Translations under genes and position numbers: made by a program
Notes under the pieces: model-generated
Seen by the model: the letters and a program-made list of their open reading frames with translations, nothing else
What the model was told of the DNA's origin: nothing
Databases searched by the model: none
From: Lophius americanus
Taxonomy: Eukaryota > Chordata > Actinopteri > Lophiiformes > Lophiidae
Direction: 5' to 3'
DNA: 64,000 nt
NCBI GenBank assembly: GCA_037951165.1
Contig: JBBDHG010000011.1
Span: 6,599,001 to 6,663,000, forward strand
Part shown: piece by piece, positions 48,664-61,078 of the stretch
Layout of the letters: the number at the start of each line of letters is the position of its first letter
Position numbering within the stretch: the first letter of the stretch is position 1

Positions 48664-49805
48664 ACTCCAGACAGGATCTCGACATAGGACTGAACTAAAT
48701 GCAGGAATCTGTCTCAAGTCCACGCTTTCAACCCAAGTCGGTCCACTGAGAGGATCTGGCGAAGGACTCCAGGGACCCCCTTTAACTCTCTCTCATGGGC
48801 CCTTCTAGTCCTTATTGGATACCCCGGTCTGTTATTTGCAGTATTGAAGGCACAAGTCAAACTTTTCAGCGCATTCTTTGAGGTTTGTGTGACAGCAAAA
48901 CCATGCACCAACTTACTTTCTGCCCATTTATAGGCATCAACATGGAGTCTGTTGCAATCATGTTTTTAAGTGCTTAGTATATGCGTTCTATACAGTCACG
49001 TTTATGCATGTATATAAGACTGTATTTGCCATAGTGTTAATTTCCACTTGTACATAAACATAAGCTATATCATGTCGTTAAATATGGAATCATTCATTCA
49101 TATATATTTTATTAGAAGGGTTCGTTGTACAAGATGATGTTTGTATAACACCCATAATAAAGTTGGAAAAAACAATTTCATCTTCTGGGCCTGATAACAT
49201 GACAGTCTTTTCATCCACGCGATTAAACGGGAACAGAACTCTATTAGACTTAATCAAAGATAAAAATAACCCCTTGAATGAACTTAAAAATATGGAAAGT
49301 AATTCCACATAATTAAGTGTTTTTCATTCAACCTTTATCAATTATGTGGGGTCAGTATAATTAGGGTTGATACAACTAATGCAGCGAACAAACATCAAAG
49401 TAATTTTTCAGTAGTAAAGAAAGAAAATCATATTAAACGGGCTTTATTGAACATAAATATTCCGTTGACCCCATATAATTGCTCAGTGCTGAAAGAAACT
49501 TAATTAATTATGGATAAATCCTTTCCTTAATTAAATCAATCCAAATAATCTTTGTTGAGTCGAAACAGTGACAGATCTTTGTTACAATAGAGTTTGTATC
49601 AAGGGTGGACAAAAGACTAGATTGTATCAGTTCATGTCAAGTTGTCAACGATTGAACATAGTAAAAGATAACTAGTTGAATTTCATGATGTAATGACGTT
49701 TATCTTGTAAACGTTTATTATTTCACACAACATACATGTTCAATTCAAGTCAACGTTACAGCCGGCAATGTCCCCTTCTTTTTGGCTGGTGTAAATAAAG
49801 GTTCA
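48664..49805. other. pdx1 3' UTR, gap and urad 3' UTR; no cdx2
   Basis: pdx1 AATAAA lies at 49156-49161; minus-strand AATAAA at 49719-49714 would end urad about 90 bases after its stop. The genes converge with about 550 bp between signals. No caudal-type homeodomain is present. Confidence 0.65.
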
Positions 49806-50481
49806 TTAGTTGTCACGTGTATCAGTGAGCACGAGACCTTGCAGACGCAGGCGGCAGATCTTCTTTACCTCCTCGATGCCGCGCGCTCTCTCCACCGCGC
49901 GCTCATTCTGGCATCGCGCGGACAGCTGCCGTAATATGTTCGCCTTGTCGTTCATCCGGGCGCAGACGACAAACGGAAACCCGAAGCGTTGCTTGTACTC
50001 CTCATTAAGTCTCGCCATGTTATAAGCTTCGGCGGAGTCCAGCGCATCCATCCCGGCCCCCGCCTGCTCCTCGCGCGACTCACAGGTCAGGGTGCCGCTG
50101 TGGAGGTCCCTGCCTGCGAGGTCCGGGTGACACCTGAGGATCCCCTCTTTACCTGTACACACACTGCAGCTGGGGCATTTCTGAAATAACGCCTCATCGC
50201 CATTGCGCGCAGAATTTATTGAATTTTAGAAGATACGAAAACAGACCGCCAAAAACAATGAGATCAAAACACAAAAAGTTGATCCAAACGTAGGTCCATG
50301 TCTCACCTGATTCTGGAAGGTCATCGAGGAATTCACCGATACTTTCCTCCAGCGCAGCCAAGCTGACAAAGGGACGCCTAGACCACACGGCAGCTGTCAC
50401 AACGGGACATTTTTCCACCACGTTACCAAAAATCTTAACAAAATCTTCGTAAGAGAGAGCATTTACTATGGCAATGTCCAT
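49806..50481 (-). CDS. urad: OHCU decarboxylase (2-oxo-4-hydroxy-4-carboxy-5-ureidoimidazoline decarboxylase), 173 aa
   Basis: Third enzyme of urate breakdown: decarboxylates OHCU to S-allantoin, after urate oxidase and HIU hydrolase, normally in peroxisomes. Exons 50481-50307 and 50152-49806; total 522 nt, matching the usual vertebrate length. The ATG at 50481 was chosen because an in-frame GTG two codons upstream is not a start. Active-site residues known for the fish enzyme are present at the expected numbers: His67 in CHPDLAG, Glu87 and Gln88 in SREEQ, and Arg161 in RLRLQG; FGFPFVVCARM is the family core. Oddity: the C-terminus reads TDTRDN, with no SKL- or TKL-like peroxisomal targeting tripeptide. 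Also known as the ParaHox neighbour gene, which fits its place between pdx1 and flt3. Confidence 0.95.
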
Positions 50482-51233
50482 TTTCACACGCAGTACCGAC
50501 GGCGTTTACCGACCTTCGGTCAGCCGTTATAAGGGTCAATGTACTGCTGGACAACCAACCCATCTCCTGGCTGTAAAGATTTTTTTAGTCATATCATTTA
50601 AATGCTAAAAATCAGGCTGGCTTCTCCAATATGCAGAGCTCATTGTGAATAAAGAAATCAAGTCTTTCAAGGGGTCACTAGATGATTGACTGCATAGGAA
50701 AAAATACACTTTTCTCTCGATGAATAATGTAGATTTTAATACAGATATAAAACTCAATACATGGTATCGCAATCCCATTTAAAAATTGGAAAGCTTTGCA
50801 TAGAAAATATATAAATGTGAAAAAACTGCATTTAAGTTGCACACAAGAAAAAAATAAAAGGAAAAGTTTTGCTACTGAATGCATCAAAACAATATCGCAT
50901 AAGATAAAACGATAAATAGTTAGAACATCATTGCATGTCTATACATAGGCTACATATTTATTCCTGAGGATATGTAAGATCCAGTTTTTTGGCTGCACTC
51001 ACATCCAAAAAAAGAAGGAAATTCATGGAAAATAAAAATACTCATTGGTATTTATATTCCGACCACACTGTTATTATGAAAATACATTGTGATTTTTTTA
51101 CTTCGGCAGATTATTAAAACCTCTGGAATGCTTCACTCAGTTTAAAAAGTGCTTAAAATATTTCAATACCATGAAAATTCTTGTTTTCCCGTCTTAAATG
51201 GTTTGATCATTTGGTGCATTCAGCAATAGGTTA
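50482..51233 (-). other. urad 5' flank and flt3 3' UTR
   Basis: A minus-strand AATAAA at 50962-50957 is the likely flt3 polyadenylation signal, giving a 3' UTR of about 280 bases. The urad promoter lies between about 50482 and 50900. No other gene is visible. Confidence 0.55.
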
Positions 51234-54200
51234 TCACTGTCTGTCGGATGACTGCAGAAGCTTCTCCTCCAGCATGTCTGAGTCGGACTGTTCCACTTTA
51301 CTTTCTTCAGTCGCGTGACATGGACAGTAGTCGTTCCCTGGCCGGGTCATGTTCTCATTCTGTTTAGTTGAGTCAGAAATGTCCAAAAGGGCCAGTGCAT
51401 TTTGGTAGTCACTGGATATCTGGTCGGGTATGTTATGATAGAACTGGAAAAAAGAGGCAAATTGGTAAGGCAAAAATAAAAAGGCTACTTAAAGATCCAG
51501 TTTACTGAACTCTCTGGGAAAGGCCTACCATCTCCTCTCTGTCTGTCAGCTGATAACACATAAAGGACACCAGTTTGGAGAAAGATGGCCGGGCGCAGGG
51601 ATCCAGGGCCCAACACTTACACATAATCTCGTATCTGAAGAAGATATTCAGACAGAGACAGAAGACATTTTTGTACCAGGAACGAATTAACGTCAATGAA
51701 GTTTCAGTCATCTGTGATATCTAGAAGTCAGAAGAATTTCTCAGATCCCGTATATAACTGGAAATACCAATACAAGAATATAATTCAGTTTATTTTGATT
51801 TTTCCTAAGAAAGAAAAGGTCCAGTCTCATACAGTTCTGGTTGGATTCTAAAGACCTAATTTCTGAATTAAAAATAATTGAAAAGTTCAACATGTATATA
51901 GTTCATATTAAACGCTGTTAAAAAAACTTTACTTATTTTGTACAGGAATTTATAGCCTACAGTAGAACAACTAAGATACAGGAAACGTGCTATGCATTAA
52001 AAATAAACTGTGATATTTCTTATTTAATTTAGGTACATTGTAATTAAAGGTCCTGAAAAATTATCGTATGCTGAAAAGTACATTAATACCTGAATGACAG
52101 TGAAGTAGAAACATCAAGTAGCAGAAACCAATAAAAGAAAGACTAAAGTAAAGTGTTTTATATTGCCCTGAGGAAATGTACTTATTTATTTGACACCACT
52201 GTGAAAACAAGCTGAAGTAAATCCGAATATTAAACTATTTTGTACTGCATTGTAATCAGTGTGTAAATATTAGGAGATTATTTTCTTCATTAGTCTTCAA
52301 TCTACTCACTTACTGTTTATATTTGAGATACTTACACAGACTTGTTGGCGTAGTATGGACACTCCATCTTAAACCCTCTCTCGATCATAGAATAGAATAC
52401 GTGATCCACCTTTATGCCTGGGTATGGAGTCACACCTGAGACAGTTATTTAGACAGACAGAGCTTGTTGTTAATCACTGTTCAAGAATGAAATGTGTGTT
52501 TATTCCTACTGCTCGTGGAAAGAACTGGCTACCGAGTGAGAAGATCTCCCAGAGCAGAATGCCATAAGCCCAGACGTCACTCTTCATGGTGTAAATCCCC
52601 TGGAAGGTACTTTCTGGCGCCATCCACTTGACCGGCAAACGCACCTGATGTACGACAGAGGATGTGTGAGAAGTTATAATCAGGATTTCGCTCCCAATGG
52701 ATGATTCAAAATAATATAAGTATCATCTTGTATACATTTCCTTTGACAACATAGTTGGAGTCGTTTTCAATGTCCCTGGCGAGGCCAAAGTCACCAATTT
52801 TCACCAGCCTGCCCTTCATCACCAACACGTTTCTAGCAGCCAGGTCTCGATGGATACACTGCACACACACAGAACAGGTAAACAGGACATCTACTTGTAA
52901 TCCACAAAGTCCAGTTCTCATGATTTCAGCATCTATGATTAATAACGTCCATTAAATGGACAAAAATGAGGATTATTATAATTTGTTTAATTATAATGCA
53001 TTGAAATTACAGTACAATTACAATGCAGTAAAATGTTGTACATCCAACATTGTATTTGTATATAAATAAAGGTAAAGTATATTTGAAAAACAAACAGGCT
53101 GTTTCTTTTTGTTTAAGCCTTAAAATATCCAATGAAAAAGCTTATTTTGAAACTCATAATAACTGTGGTTTAGTGTAAATCCGTGAAACTAAAATATAAT
53201 GCCGTCATATGGCCTATTGCTTTAACGCAGTAGATACTGCAGTTGTCCCTCTACTGGGAGACCAGGGTTCGAGCCCAGCCCCTGACGCAAATGCCGTGGG
53301 TCCTTGAGCAAGACCCTGAAACCTCAGCTCCCCGGGGGCTTCACAAGGGCCGCTCACTGCTCCCTTAAATGCAGAGATACATTTCTCAAAGTTGTACTGT
53401 ATGTATGTACATGTACTGTGTAACATCTGATAAATAAAAGAAACAGTATTATTATCAAAAAAAGCCTGACAACCAGAAATTTTACGTTTTACACACATAT
53501 TACAAAATCAAATGGTAAATCTTCACAAATGCGGTGCAAGAAATGCAGAATATTTTCCATTAAAATTACCTGATGCATTTTACAAATATGCATCAACTAG
53601 TTTACTAATCGTTTCAGTTCTTGTGAAGTTGTACATCACAAAAACATGGGAATGAAAAGCATCGGCTGTGTTCTGTGTGTCTGTGTACAGAGCGGATTGA
53701 TTTGAATATAGAGGATCCACTGTGTGGCCGTTCATCCCTTACATTCTTAGAGGATAGGAACTCCATGCCTTTTGCTACTTGGAAGGCAAAGCTGAGCAGG
53801 TCATCAAAGGTCAGGGCTTGCAGGTCGTCTGTCTGATCGTCATCGTTTTCTGGGTCTGCATTGAATAATCGGTTAGGATCAAAACGCGTCATGTTTCCGT
53901 TGGTGTTTAACTACGAGATCCTGTCTTTGACAAAGCATATTATGAATGCAGGTGGTAATCTTTCACCTTCGAAGATGTCCATGTCACCAGAGTTGAGGGT
54001 GTGGAGGGTGATGTCATCCTGCCCTCTAGTGGTAGAGCAGTGCATGGGCACGTAATTCTCCACTTCATTGTCTGGCTCACTGAGAGAACACATGTTTTTA
54101 TGTTAAGCGAAATTTTAGGAAATAAATGTCTGCCTTTGTAAAACAATGATTACCTTTGTTCACAAATAGAGTTTTTCCTGGGCTGTAAGTTGTGGTAAAG

Positions 54201-54342
54201 GCTGCTGAAACGGTCCTTGTTAAAAGCGTCGGTGACAGATTTGTGGTAGCGCTCTCTGTTTTTCTTCAAGTAGTTGAGCAGATCTCCATAACAGCAGTAC
54301 TGGAAGATCAAGTATGTGGGTCCTGCATGTATAACAGATTGT

Positions 54343-54389
<47 letters not shown>

Positions 54390-57300
54390 TGGTTTATTAC
54401 ATAATAAGATTTAGTATACGATTTATAGGAATATGTTCAAGTTTTAAATCGTGTAGTTTTTTTGTCAACACTTATAACTTCCCCAATGAAGACATTGTTG
54501 CAACTGTGTTTTAAGTCATTGCAGTCATGATTTTCTTATTTACCAGTATTCACATATGGGTGGCAACAGGCTGAGTTTTATTTGAAGATAAAGAGCAACA
54601 GAGATTAGTATAGTAGGTCATTGCATATCAGTTAAGTGACTGGATCTTTTGGCTGCATAGATAGGAACGCTGCTTCAAAATGGGAAGTAAACACACTGCG
54701 TGTACATGTTTTTGTGCATGTGTGTGGTAAATGTACCCGATTCTGTGCACGCCCCAAGCAGGTTAACAATGTTGGCATGGTGACTGATTTGGCTCAGCAT
54801 CTTGAGCTCGGACATCAGCGCCTCTTTCTCAACCGTTTGGTGTTTATCTGCAGGGTCAAATCCACATACGTTGTTAAATTGCCCTCGCTTGCACATCACT
54901 CACAAATTAGAAAAATTGCACACCAACCTTTGAGCATTTTGACGGCCACCTGTTGTGAGACTCCGGGCTTGCTGATGCCATAAGCTGTAGCCTGGACGAC
55001 CATGCCGAAAGCTCCAGAACCCAGTTCTTTCCCTGGTGGAAAAAGTTGTTTTTTGCTCACACTGAGCTTATAGGTAACTTTACTGACACAATGTTATAAT
55101 AAATTAAGTAATTCTAGAAGTGTTGGAATGGAGCTCAGCACATTTAATCCATTTTGCAGCTGTGATATACTTTTCAGGTGTAAAAACACTGAACATGCTT
55201 ATAAAGAACTGTACTTTTAACAAATAATAATAATAATAATAATAATAATACATTTAATTTATAACGCACTTTACATTTGGATCAAATCTCAAAGTGCTAA
55301 TTAAACCAGTGCGACCCAGCTTGATGTATCTAGTCGAGACACTTGCTACCTTTCAGATGCCCCAGTTGCCATCAGTTCCCAAAAAGTGATTTCCCACTGA
55401 ACTTCTCACATATTTATAGGGCAGTGAAAAATACAGCTGGTTGTCCTTCACCAAATACTATTTCTATTTTTTATTTTTTAATTCAGGCATTTTAAATATA
55501 TTTTATATTGTCGAATTTCTTAGCTATCCCTGAATAGGATAAGCCTTTACAGACAATGAATAGATTTTGTATCTAAGCCTGGTGTGATTCATACCCAGTT
55601 CCAGGTTCTCTCTTGGAAATTCCCATTTTAAGTCGTACTCAAAGTCCTTGAAGTTTATGTAGATATAATCATTATCGTTAGGTCCGACCATCTGGATCAT
55701 CTGAAGCTGGGGCTGATATTGCGGTTTCTGTTGGAAACAAATGTTTTAATCATCATGTCCTGATTTGTGTTTGTATGTATGTTCTTGTGTGGGATGTGGA
55801 ATATACCTTCTTCTTGACAAAGTACACAAGCACCAAGCTGACTACTGTCAAAGCCAGTAGGAGAACCAAACTGCAAACTTTCAGCGCCATCTTGTTGCTG
55901 CTATCATTATTTGAAGAGCCTAAAAACATTAATGAGAGACAGTCTCTGCTAAGATTTTAATTCATTCTATGATTTTGCAATGTGAAATGAATCTCAATAC
56001 CTATGGAGGCCTGGAGAGTAGGTGGGTGGTAGATTGAGAATTTAGTTTGGCACCAAGTTCCAACAGAGTTTGTCAGGCAGAAGCGCAAATGCTGTCCATC
56101 CAGCTGATCCCTGCTCAGAGAGCTCTTAACTGTCTTACTACAGCCGACATCCGAGTCTGTTTCAGAGGCATCTGGGATCTCGCTCCAGGAAGAATCTGTC
56201 TCACAACCACTAGGAGACAACACACAGAAAATTAGAATTTGAGTTAGCATAATGTGAGTGTACTACATATACTAATAAAGACTGGAGCAGACGTGACACC
56301 GAGCATACCTGTCATTATTGGATGAAGAACAAGACAACCAGGAATAGTTTGCTGGCACAAGACTTTCTGTCTCAAAGGTGTAAGTTCTATTTAAGGCATC
56401 AATTGTGAATTTGAAAATTGGTTTGTCTGAAAAAAAAGTCAGTTGACATTAAACTTGACATCATTTTAAGGTAAAATTATACGGTAACATTTAAAGGTGA
56501 AAAATCCCCAAAGCAGAAGCTGCATTAATGACAAAATTTTGCGAACAGAACTAATATCTCTTACCAACAACACACACTGATATGGTCTTAGTCACTTTTT
56601 GTCCTCCTGCCTCCAAGTGTAACGTATAATCTCCTGATTTGAGTGCGGGACACAGCTTCACAGTCCTGAGATGACAGTGTTACCATAATATAGCAATATC
56701 AGTTATATTTCCCAGCAGTAAATATTTGAGATACTCAAGAAAATCATTTTTATATTTGGTTCAATTCTAATACAGCTACCTATGTTTTGTCACCCAATCC
56801 TCCCGGATGCATTTAGTCAGAGTTTTATTAGGAGCTTTCCAGGAGCAGTGCTGGAGAACAGGGTGGTAGGAGACACTGGCTTGCAAACAGGAGGTGGATG
56901 CTTTTCGAGCTGGAATGATCTTGCGCTCATCCAGCTGAACCGATAGGAAGCCCTTTGCTGAAGCAACATGAGAGAGAAAAATGTTAAAAAAGGGTTGAAG
57001 CATTTGAAAGAACAAAACCCACAGCTGGTGTGTCAGTACATACAAAGAGGAAGTATAAACTAAGGCTAGTTCTACTAACCCTGGACATGAATGTAGACAG
57101 ACTTTGTCTTGTTTTGTGGACCGCTGCAGTAATATTTGCCACTGTGGTGCTCACTAACGTATTTGATGAACAGGTAGGCCATGTTACTTTTATAATGTTC
57201 ATCATTTCGGACACAGATCTAGGACAAAGAGATGGATTAATTTTAAGGATAAGGAAATAACTGAAATGCAGTCACAAGGAACTCTAATTGATCATCTGGA

Positions 57301-60233
57301 GTGTCTGTACCTCTTCCTTGGTTTTACAAGGCCACCCTGGTTTTATGGCATCCACAATTTTGCCGCCTTTCTCCCACACAGGTGACAGCCGCACATAACT
57401 TTGCATGCGACAGCGAAGCAGCAGAGAATCACCAGGGCTCACAGTCACATTAGAAACCTCATAGTTCGTCATGGAGTCATTATCTAGGTCTGAAACACAA
57501 GATAGGGTGTTAAGTCACACAGCCAACTGGACTGGGCTCCCTGGGCCGGAGAGTGCGAGTAGTTAACCCTTTAAATGTCCTGTTCAACTGTTTGGTTGGG
57601 CATATTTTGAGTCACTATTTCTCATAGAAAAATGTGAACCATTCCACTGAATTGGTTTATAATATGACCAAGTGGCAGCATGTTTATACTAAAGAGTAAG
57701 AGGCCAAGAAGGAGCCCTGAGTAACACCACATGTCAAAGGAGCCACCTGGGAGGAGGCATAATCATGGCTATTGAGAAAGTCCTATTCAATAACTAGGTT
57801 ATTACACAGAATTTTGGACCTTGATAAAACCAAAAAGTCTTCTATGGGTCAAATAATTTTATCTACCATGATTGAACTAATCTAATTTGAAATTGACTTT
57901 TTTTCCCCATGAAATACAAAATTTTATCATGAAATAATTTTAGTCATATATATATATATATTTTTTAATGTTCAAAAATATGCTGACCAATTGATTTGTC
58001 ATTTTATGGTAGATCTAGAGTGTTTTGGAAATTACATTAATTAACACCCCAAATAAATAAAAGAACCAATAATACATCTTTCCTTATTTAATGAATAAAT
58101 CCATATATTATTTTTCTTGCTGAGAACATTGAAGGACTGAAGTACAAAATGTATCAAATCAACAGTCTTCTGCGGTTTTCTGTGATGAATATTTTATAAA
58201 CTAATTTGTTAAAATATTAAATTACCATAGTCATATAATTGGGAGCATTCTTGTCCTTCAGCGTTAGTAGCACAGCACATCACTTCACCCTTAGAGTATT
58301 CACTGCTGGATATTGTGCTATTTACTTCTCCATTTTGTACAAGACCATCTATCCCCTTCTTGTTTCTGATCAAAAGAAAGACAAAGATCCTTAATTAGAA
58401 AATGATAATGAAATAATCAGTATTGATACATGTTTTATCTTCTAATTGTGTCAGTAGACTACATTAAACATACACCAAAGCATGCATACAATTTTAGCGG
58501 ATAACTTCTTACCCAGACCATTCAATTTTGGGCTTTGGGCAACCATCAGAGATGCATGTGAAATAAGGGGACCTCCATTCTTCCTCTACACGGTCCAGCG
58601 TCAGCTTTGGCTTTGTGGGGTGTTCTAGAAAAGGAATATATAATATGAATTGTTAATATGGTTTTTATTTCCACTGATTTATTATGTGTTCAGTGCCGAG
58701 TGAACAACGCCGTAGAGAACTGAACTCACTTTTTACTACATGAAGAGAAACCGTCATTGAGGACTTGGTCCCACTGCTGCTGTCACAGATCAGCATGTAG
58801 TCGCCTGAATCCGTCTCAGAAAGCGGTGGTAAGATTATGGAGTGAATCTCATTTCTGGTGAGGTTTGGGATGGAGCTCTCAGTTTAATCATGTGGACATA
58901 AAGAAGCTGCGAGGAAAGATCTTAACACACATAGAGATATTCACTTACACCGTCAGTACCAGGTCTGCTCCCCAGATCAAGTGGCAGAGAGGATATTCAG
59001 AGAAATTCTCAAGGGAAATAGTGAGTTTTGTACCGACACAAACCTCCATGCTGACAGGACCTGATGCATTTGTATAGTCAGTTGGTACAAAACATGCCAT
59101 CTGTAAGACAAGACAAGACTCAGCATTTGATCAGGCTGCATTAAATATCATTTGGTGACTTAGCATGAGGATTTGTTTTAGACATGTTTGTGAAATTTCC
59201 AAGAACTCCTTTTTCTGTTCACTTTATATGTGCAAACACCGGAGCCATTGGATTACCAAAGAATTGCAATTCCCTGAAATCAGTAAGGTAACAGAAACTC
59301 AGGATGACATGAACATATACACACATTTAATTTGACTGGTTTGAATTTGTACTTGGCTATGGATTCTGGCAGCTTTTACCTCGTGACTTGGTACACAGGG
59401 TGACCTCTTTGCTGCTACCCCACATGGGAAAGGCAGGTCAAGGACATACAGGAGGAGTAGAGCTTGAAAGAGAGAAAATCAAAATTTGATTCAAAGGCTT
59501 CTGTGCATTAATTAATATACGACCTCATATACCACCAACAGAAAAATGTTGACTATTTGGCAGAAATATTTTAAATTAAACTATGAAAGGAAATGCTGCA
59601 GTAAAAATATTGAGCAATAGTATTGTATTAAATATGGAAATTACACAATAAATGAGACAAACTGCAATTTTGAATTACAATATATCTTTTTGAAAAAAAA
59701 TCAGAAACATTGCTATTGCTCTAGGCATACTCCTATAGGTTATATATTTTTTGTAGACTATGCGTGATGACCAGTTAAATGTGCAATGTTGGTATACACC
59801 GACAGTCTGATGCAAGCACTGGAAGTTATGTGCATGTGCACACTGTCACAACTTAATATCTATCTTACAAAAAGCAATGTGCAAAGGGCCACTGCTGGTA
59901 TTTTGTGTGTAAATAACTAACCAAATGTCTTTTGATTGAATCTTTTATTAGTAACAGAGCCATGCAATGATATCAGATACCAATTTATGGTTATGAATAT
60001 TGATGACCAAGATAGACCTACTTAATATAATAAAATCAAAAATACATTTTCCTCGTGAAAATATCTGTAATCATTAGTGGGATTTCCAGAACTTACTGAC
60101 TATCCAAATATAATGTGTCCATAAATATCATATTTGTTCAAGTCGAATGGTCCTCCATTGCCAATAACTCAAACAACAGACGAGTCTTGGAATAGTTGAA
60201 CTCACCTGCGATCATATTTCTCTGCCTCGGCAT
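51234..60233 (-). CDS. flt3: FLT3 class III receptor tyrosine kinase (24 exons, 993 aa)
   Basis: Receptor for FLT3 ligand on blood progenitors and dendritic cells. Exons: 60233-60206, 59462-59380, 59100-58949, 58875-58730, 58624-58513, 58365-58226, 57489-57311, 57218-57080, 56957-56780, 56665-56565, 56426-56309, 56209-56001, 55919-55807, 55727-55595, 55032-54928, 54847-54737, 54322-54154, 54079-53967, 53855-53743, 52858-52736, 52644-52533, 52435-52336, 51634-51529, 51443-51234. Phases agree throughout; 993 residues and 24 exons equal human FLT3. Signal peptide about 1-27; Cys-rich Ig-like ectodomain with many Asn-linked sites; membrane span about 503-524; juxtamembrane YIYINF; Gly loop GSGAFG 578-583; Lys605; catalytic HRD at 780-782; DFG 800-802; activation-loop Asp806 and Tyr813. 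The kinase insert is long, as in class III. Exon 19 was set by phase at GCAG|ACC, because nearer AGs bring stops. FLT1/KDR are excluded by ectodomain size and neighbours. Confidence 0.95.
53208..53450 (+). mobile_element. tRNA-derived SINE in flt3 intron 19
   Basis: A tRNA-like head includes a Pol III B box (GGTTCGAGCCC near 53268-53278), with an A-box-like stretch upstream at 53225-53240. The body has the GGTCCTTGAGCAAGACCCTG phrase seen in many fish SINEs. The tail ends in an A-rich stretch with TGATAAATAAAAG near 53430. Antisense to flt3. Family not determined. Confidence 0.7.
54334..54390. repeat. (AT)n microsatellite in flt3 intron
   Basis: Alternating AT with two AA interruptions over about 55 bases. 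Confidence 0.9.
55224..55310. repeat. (TAA)n microsatellite next to a repeat fragment
   Basis: About nine TAA units at 55224-55250, followed by TTTATAACGCACTTTACATT and CAAAGTGCTAA. That phrase (a 'cell of GCACTTTACA' type) is common next to ATA/TAA runs in fish SINE tails. Too short to classify. Confidence 0.5.
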
Positions 60234-61039
60234 TGATGCTCTCTGTGTCAGTGCCTCATATTCATCACTGGTTCGCACAACGAGATGTTTTATGTTGGTT
60301 TGTGCGAGGAGTTTTTAAAGGGGGGAAGTATTGCTGGAAATGACGAGGTTGTCAGCCACGCCTGATGTCCAAAACTAGTTTGTCAATTAATATGCTACAA
60401 ACTGAAGAAATGGCGTTATTTTCCGTACAAACAAAATGCCTATGATTTTATATTTCTTGCCTTGAATGACTATGTTTTAATTGAGACTTAAAATTCCAAA
60501 TACTTTACTAATTTATTTTGCCATCCTTTGTTTAGTCCTTAAAATTATAATATCCACACGCACTTTTTTTTGCACAGACTGCAAGTTGTCTTTACAAGCT
60601 GGCAGTAATCTTCAATAAAATAAATGAACATTATTTTGACTTCAATTTGAACCCAACAGGTGGCTAAAGCTCGAGCCAGGTGAGTTTCATGACTCCGTCC
60701 TATTCCCTCCACCACAGAGCGTCCAGCTTGCAGAGCCCAGAGCCTTACCCACAATGCAGCGCAGTGCTTTCTGGTTCCTCGCAGCGCAGTGTGACTGCGA
60801 GCAGAAAAACAACAACAGGCTACTTTGCGAAGAAGACTGTCGCATGGATAGTGACAACGACGACCAGGATTCGACGCGTACATTGATATCTACGTAAAAG
60901 AAAATGCACCGTAGTGATATAATGTGACTAATGTGGACTCTCTAGTGTTTTTTTCACCAGCTGAAAAGATTTGATCCGCTCCATTAAGGGGAAACTGTGT
61001 ACAGGCTAGCTGGCTAGCTCGCTAGCTAACCGCGTCTCT
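60234..61039. promoter_or_regulatory. Bidirectional flt3/pan3 promoter interval
   Basis: flt3 (-) and pan3 (+) start codons face away from each other across about 840 bp. The pan3 side (60840-61074) is richer in CpG, with a short tandem GCTAGCTGGCTAGCTCGCTA array at about 61008. The flt3 side is AT-rich. No other coding sequence seen. Confidence 0.55.
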
Positions 61040-61078
61040 ATGAGCGAGCGTCTTCCGGCAGCAGCAGTTGTGCCATGA
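61040..61078 (+). promoter_or_regulatory. pan3: pan3 upstream ORF, 12 codons, stop overlapping the main start (ATGA)
   Basis: The ATG at 61040 opens a 12-codon frame (MSERLPAAAVVP) ending in TGA at 61076-61078, which shares TG with the pan3 start ATG at 61075-61077. Such an overlap favours termination-reinitiation or leaky scanning. It holds only if transcription starts upstream of 61040. Confidence 0.6.
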
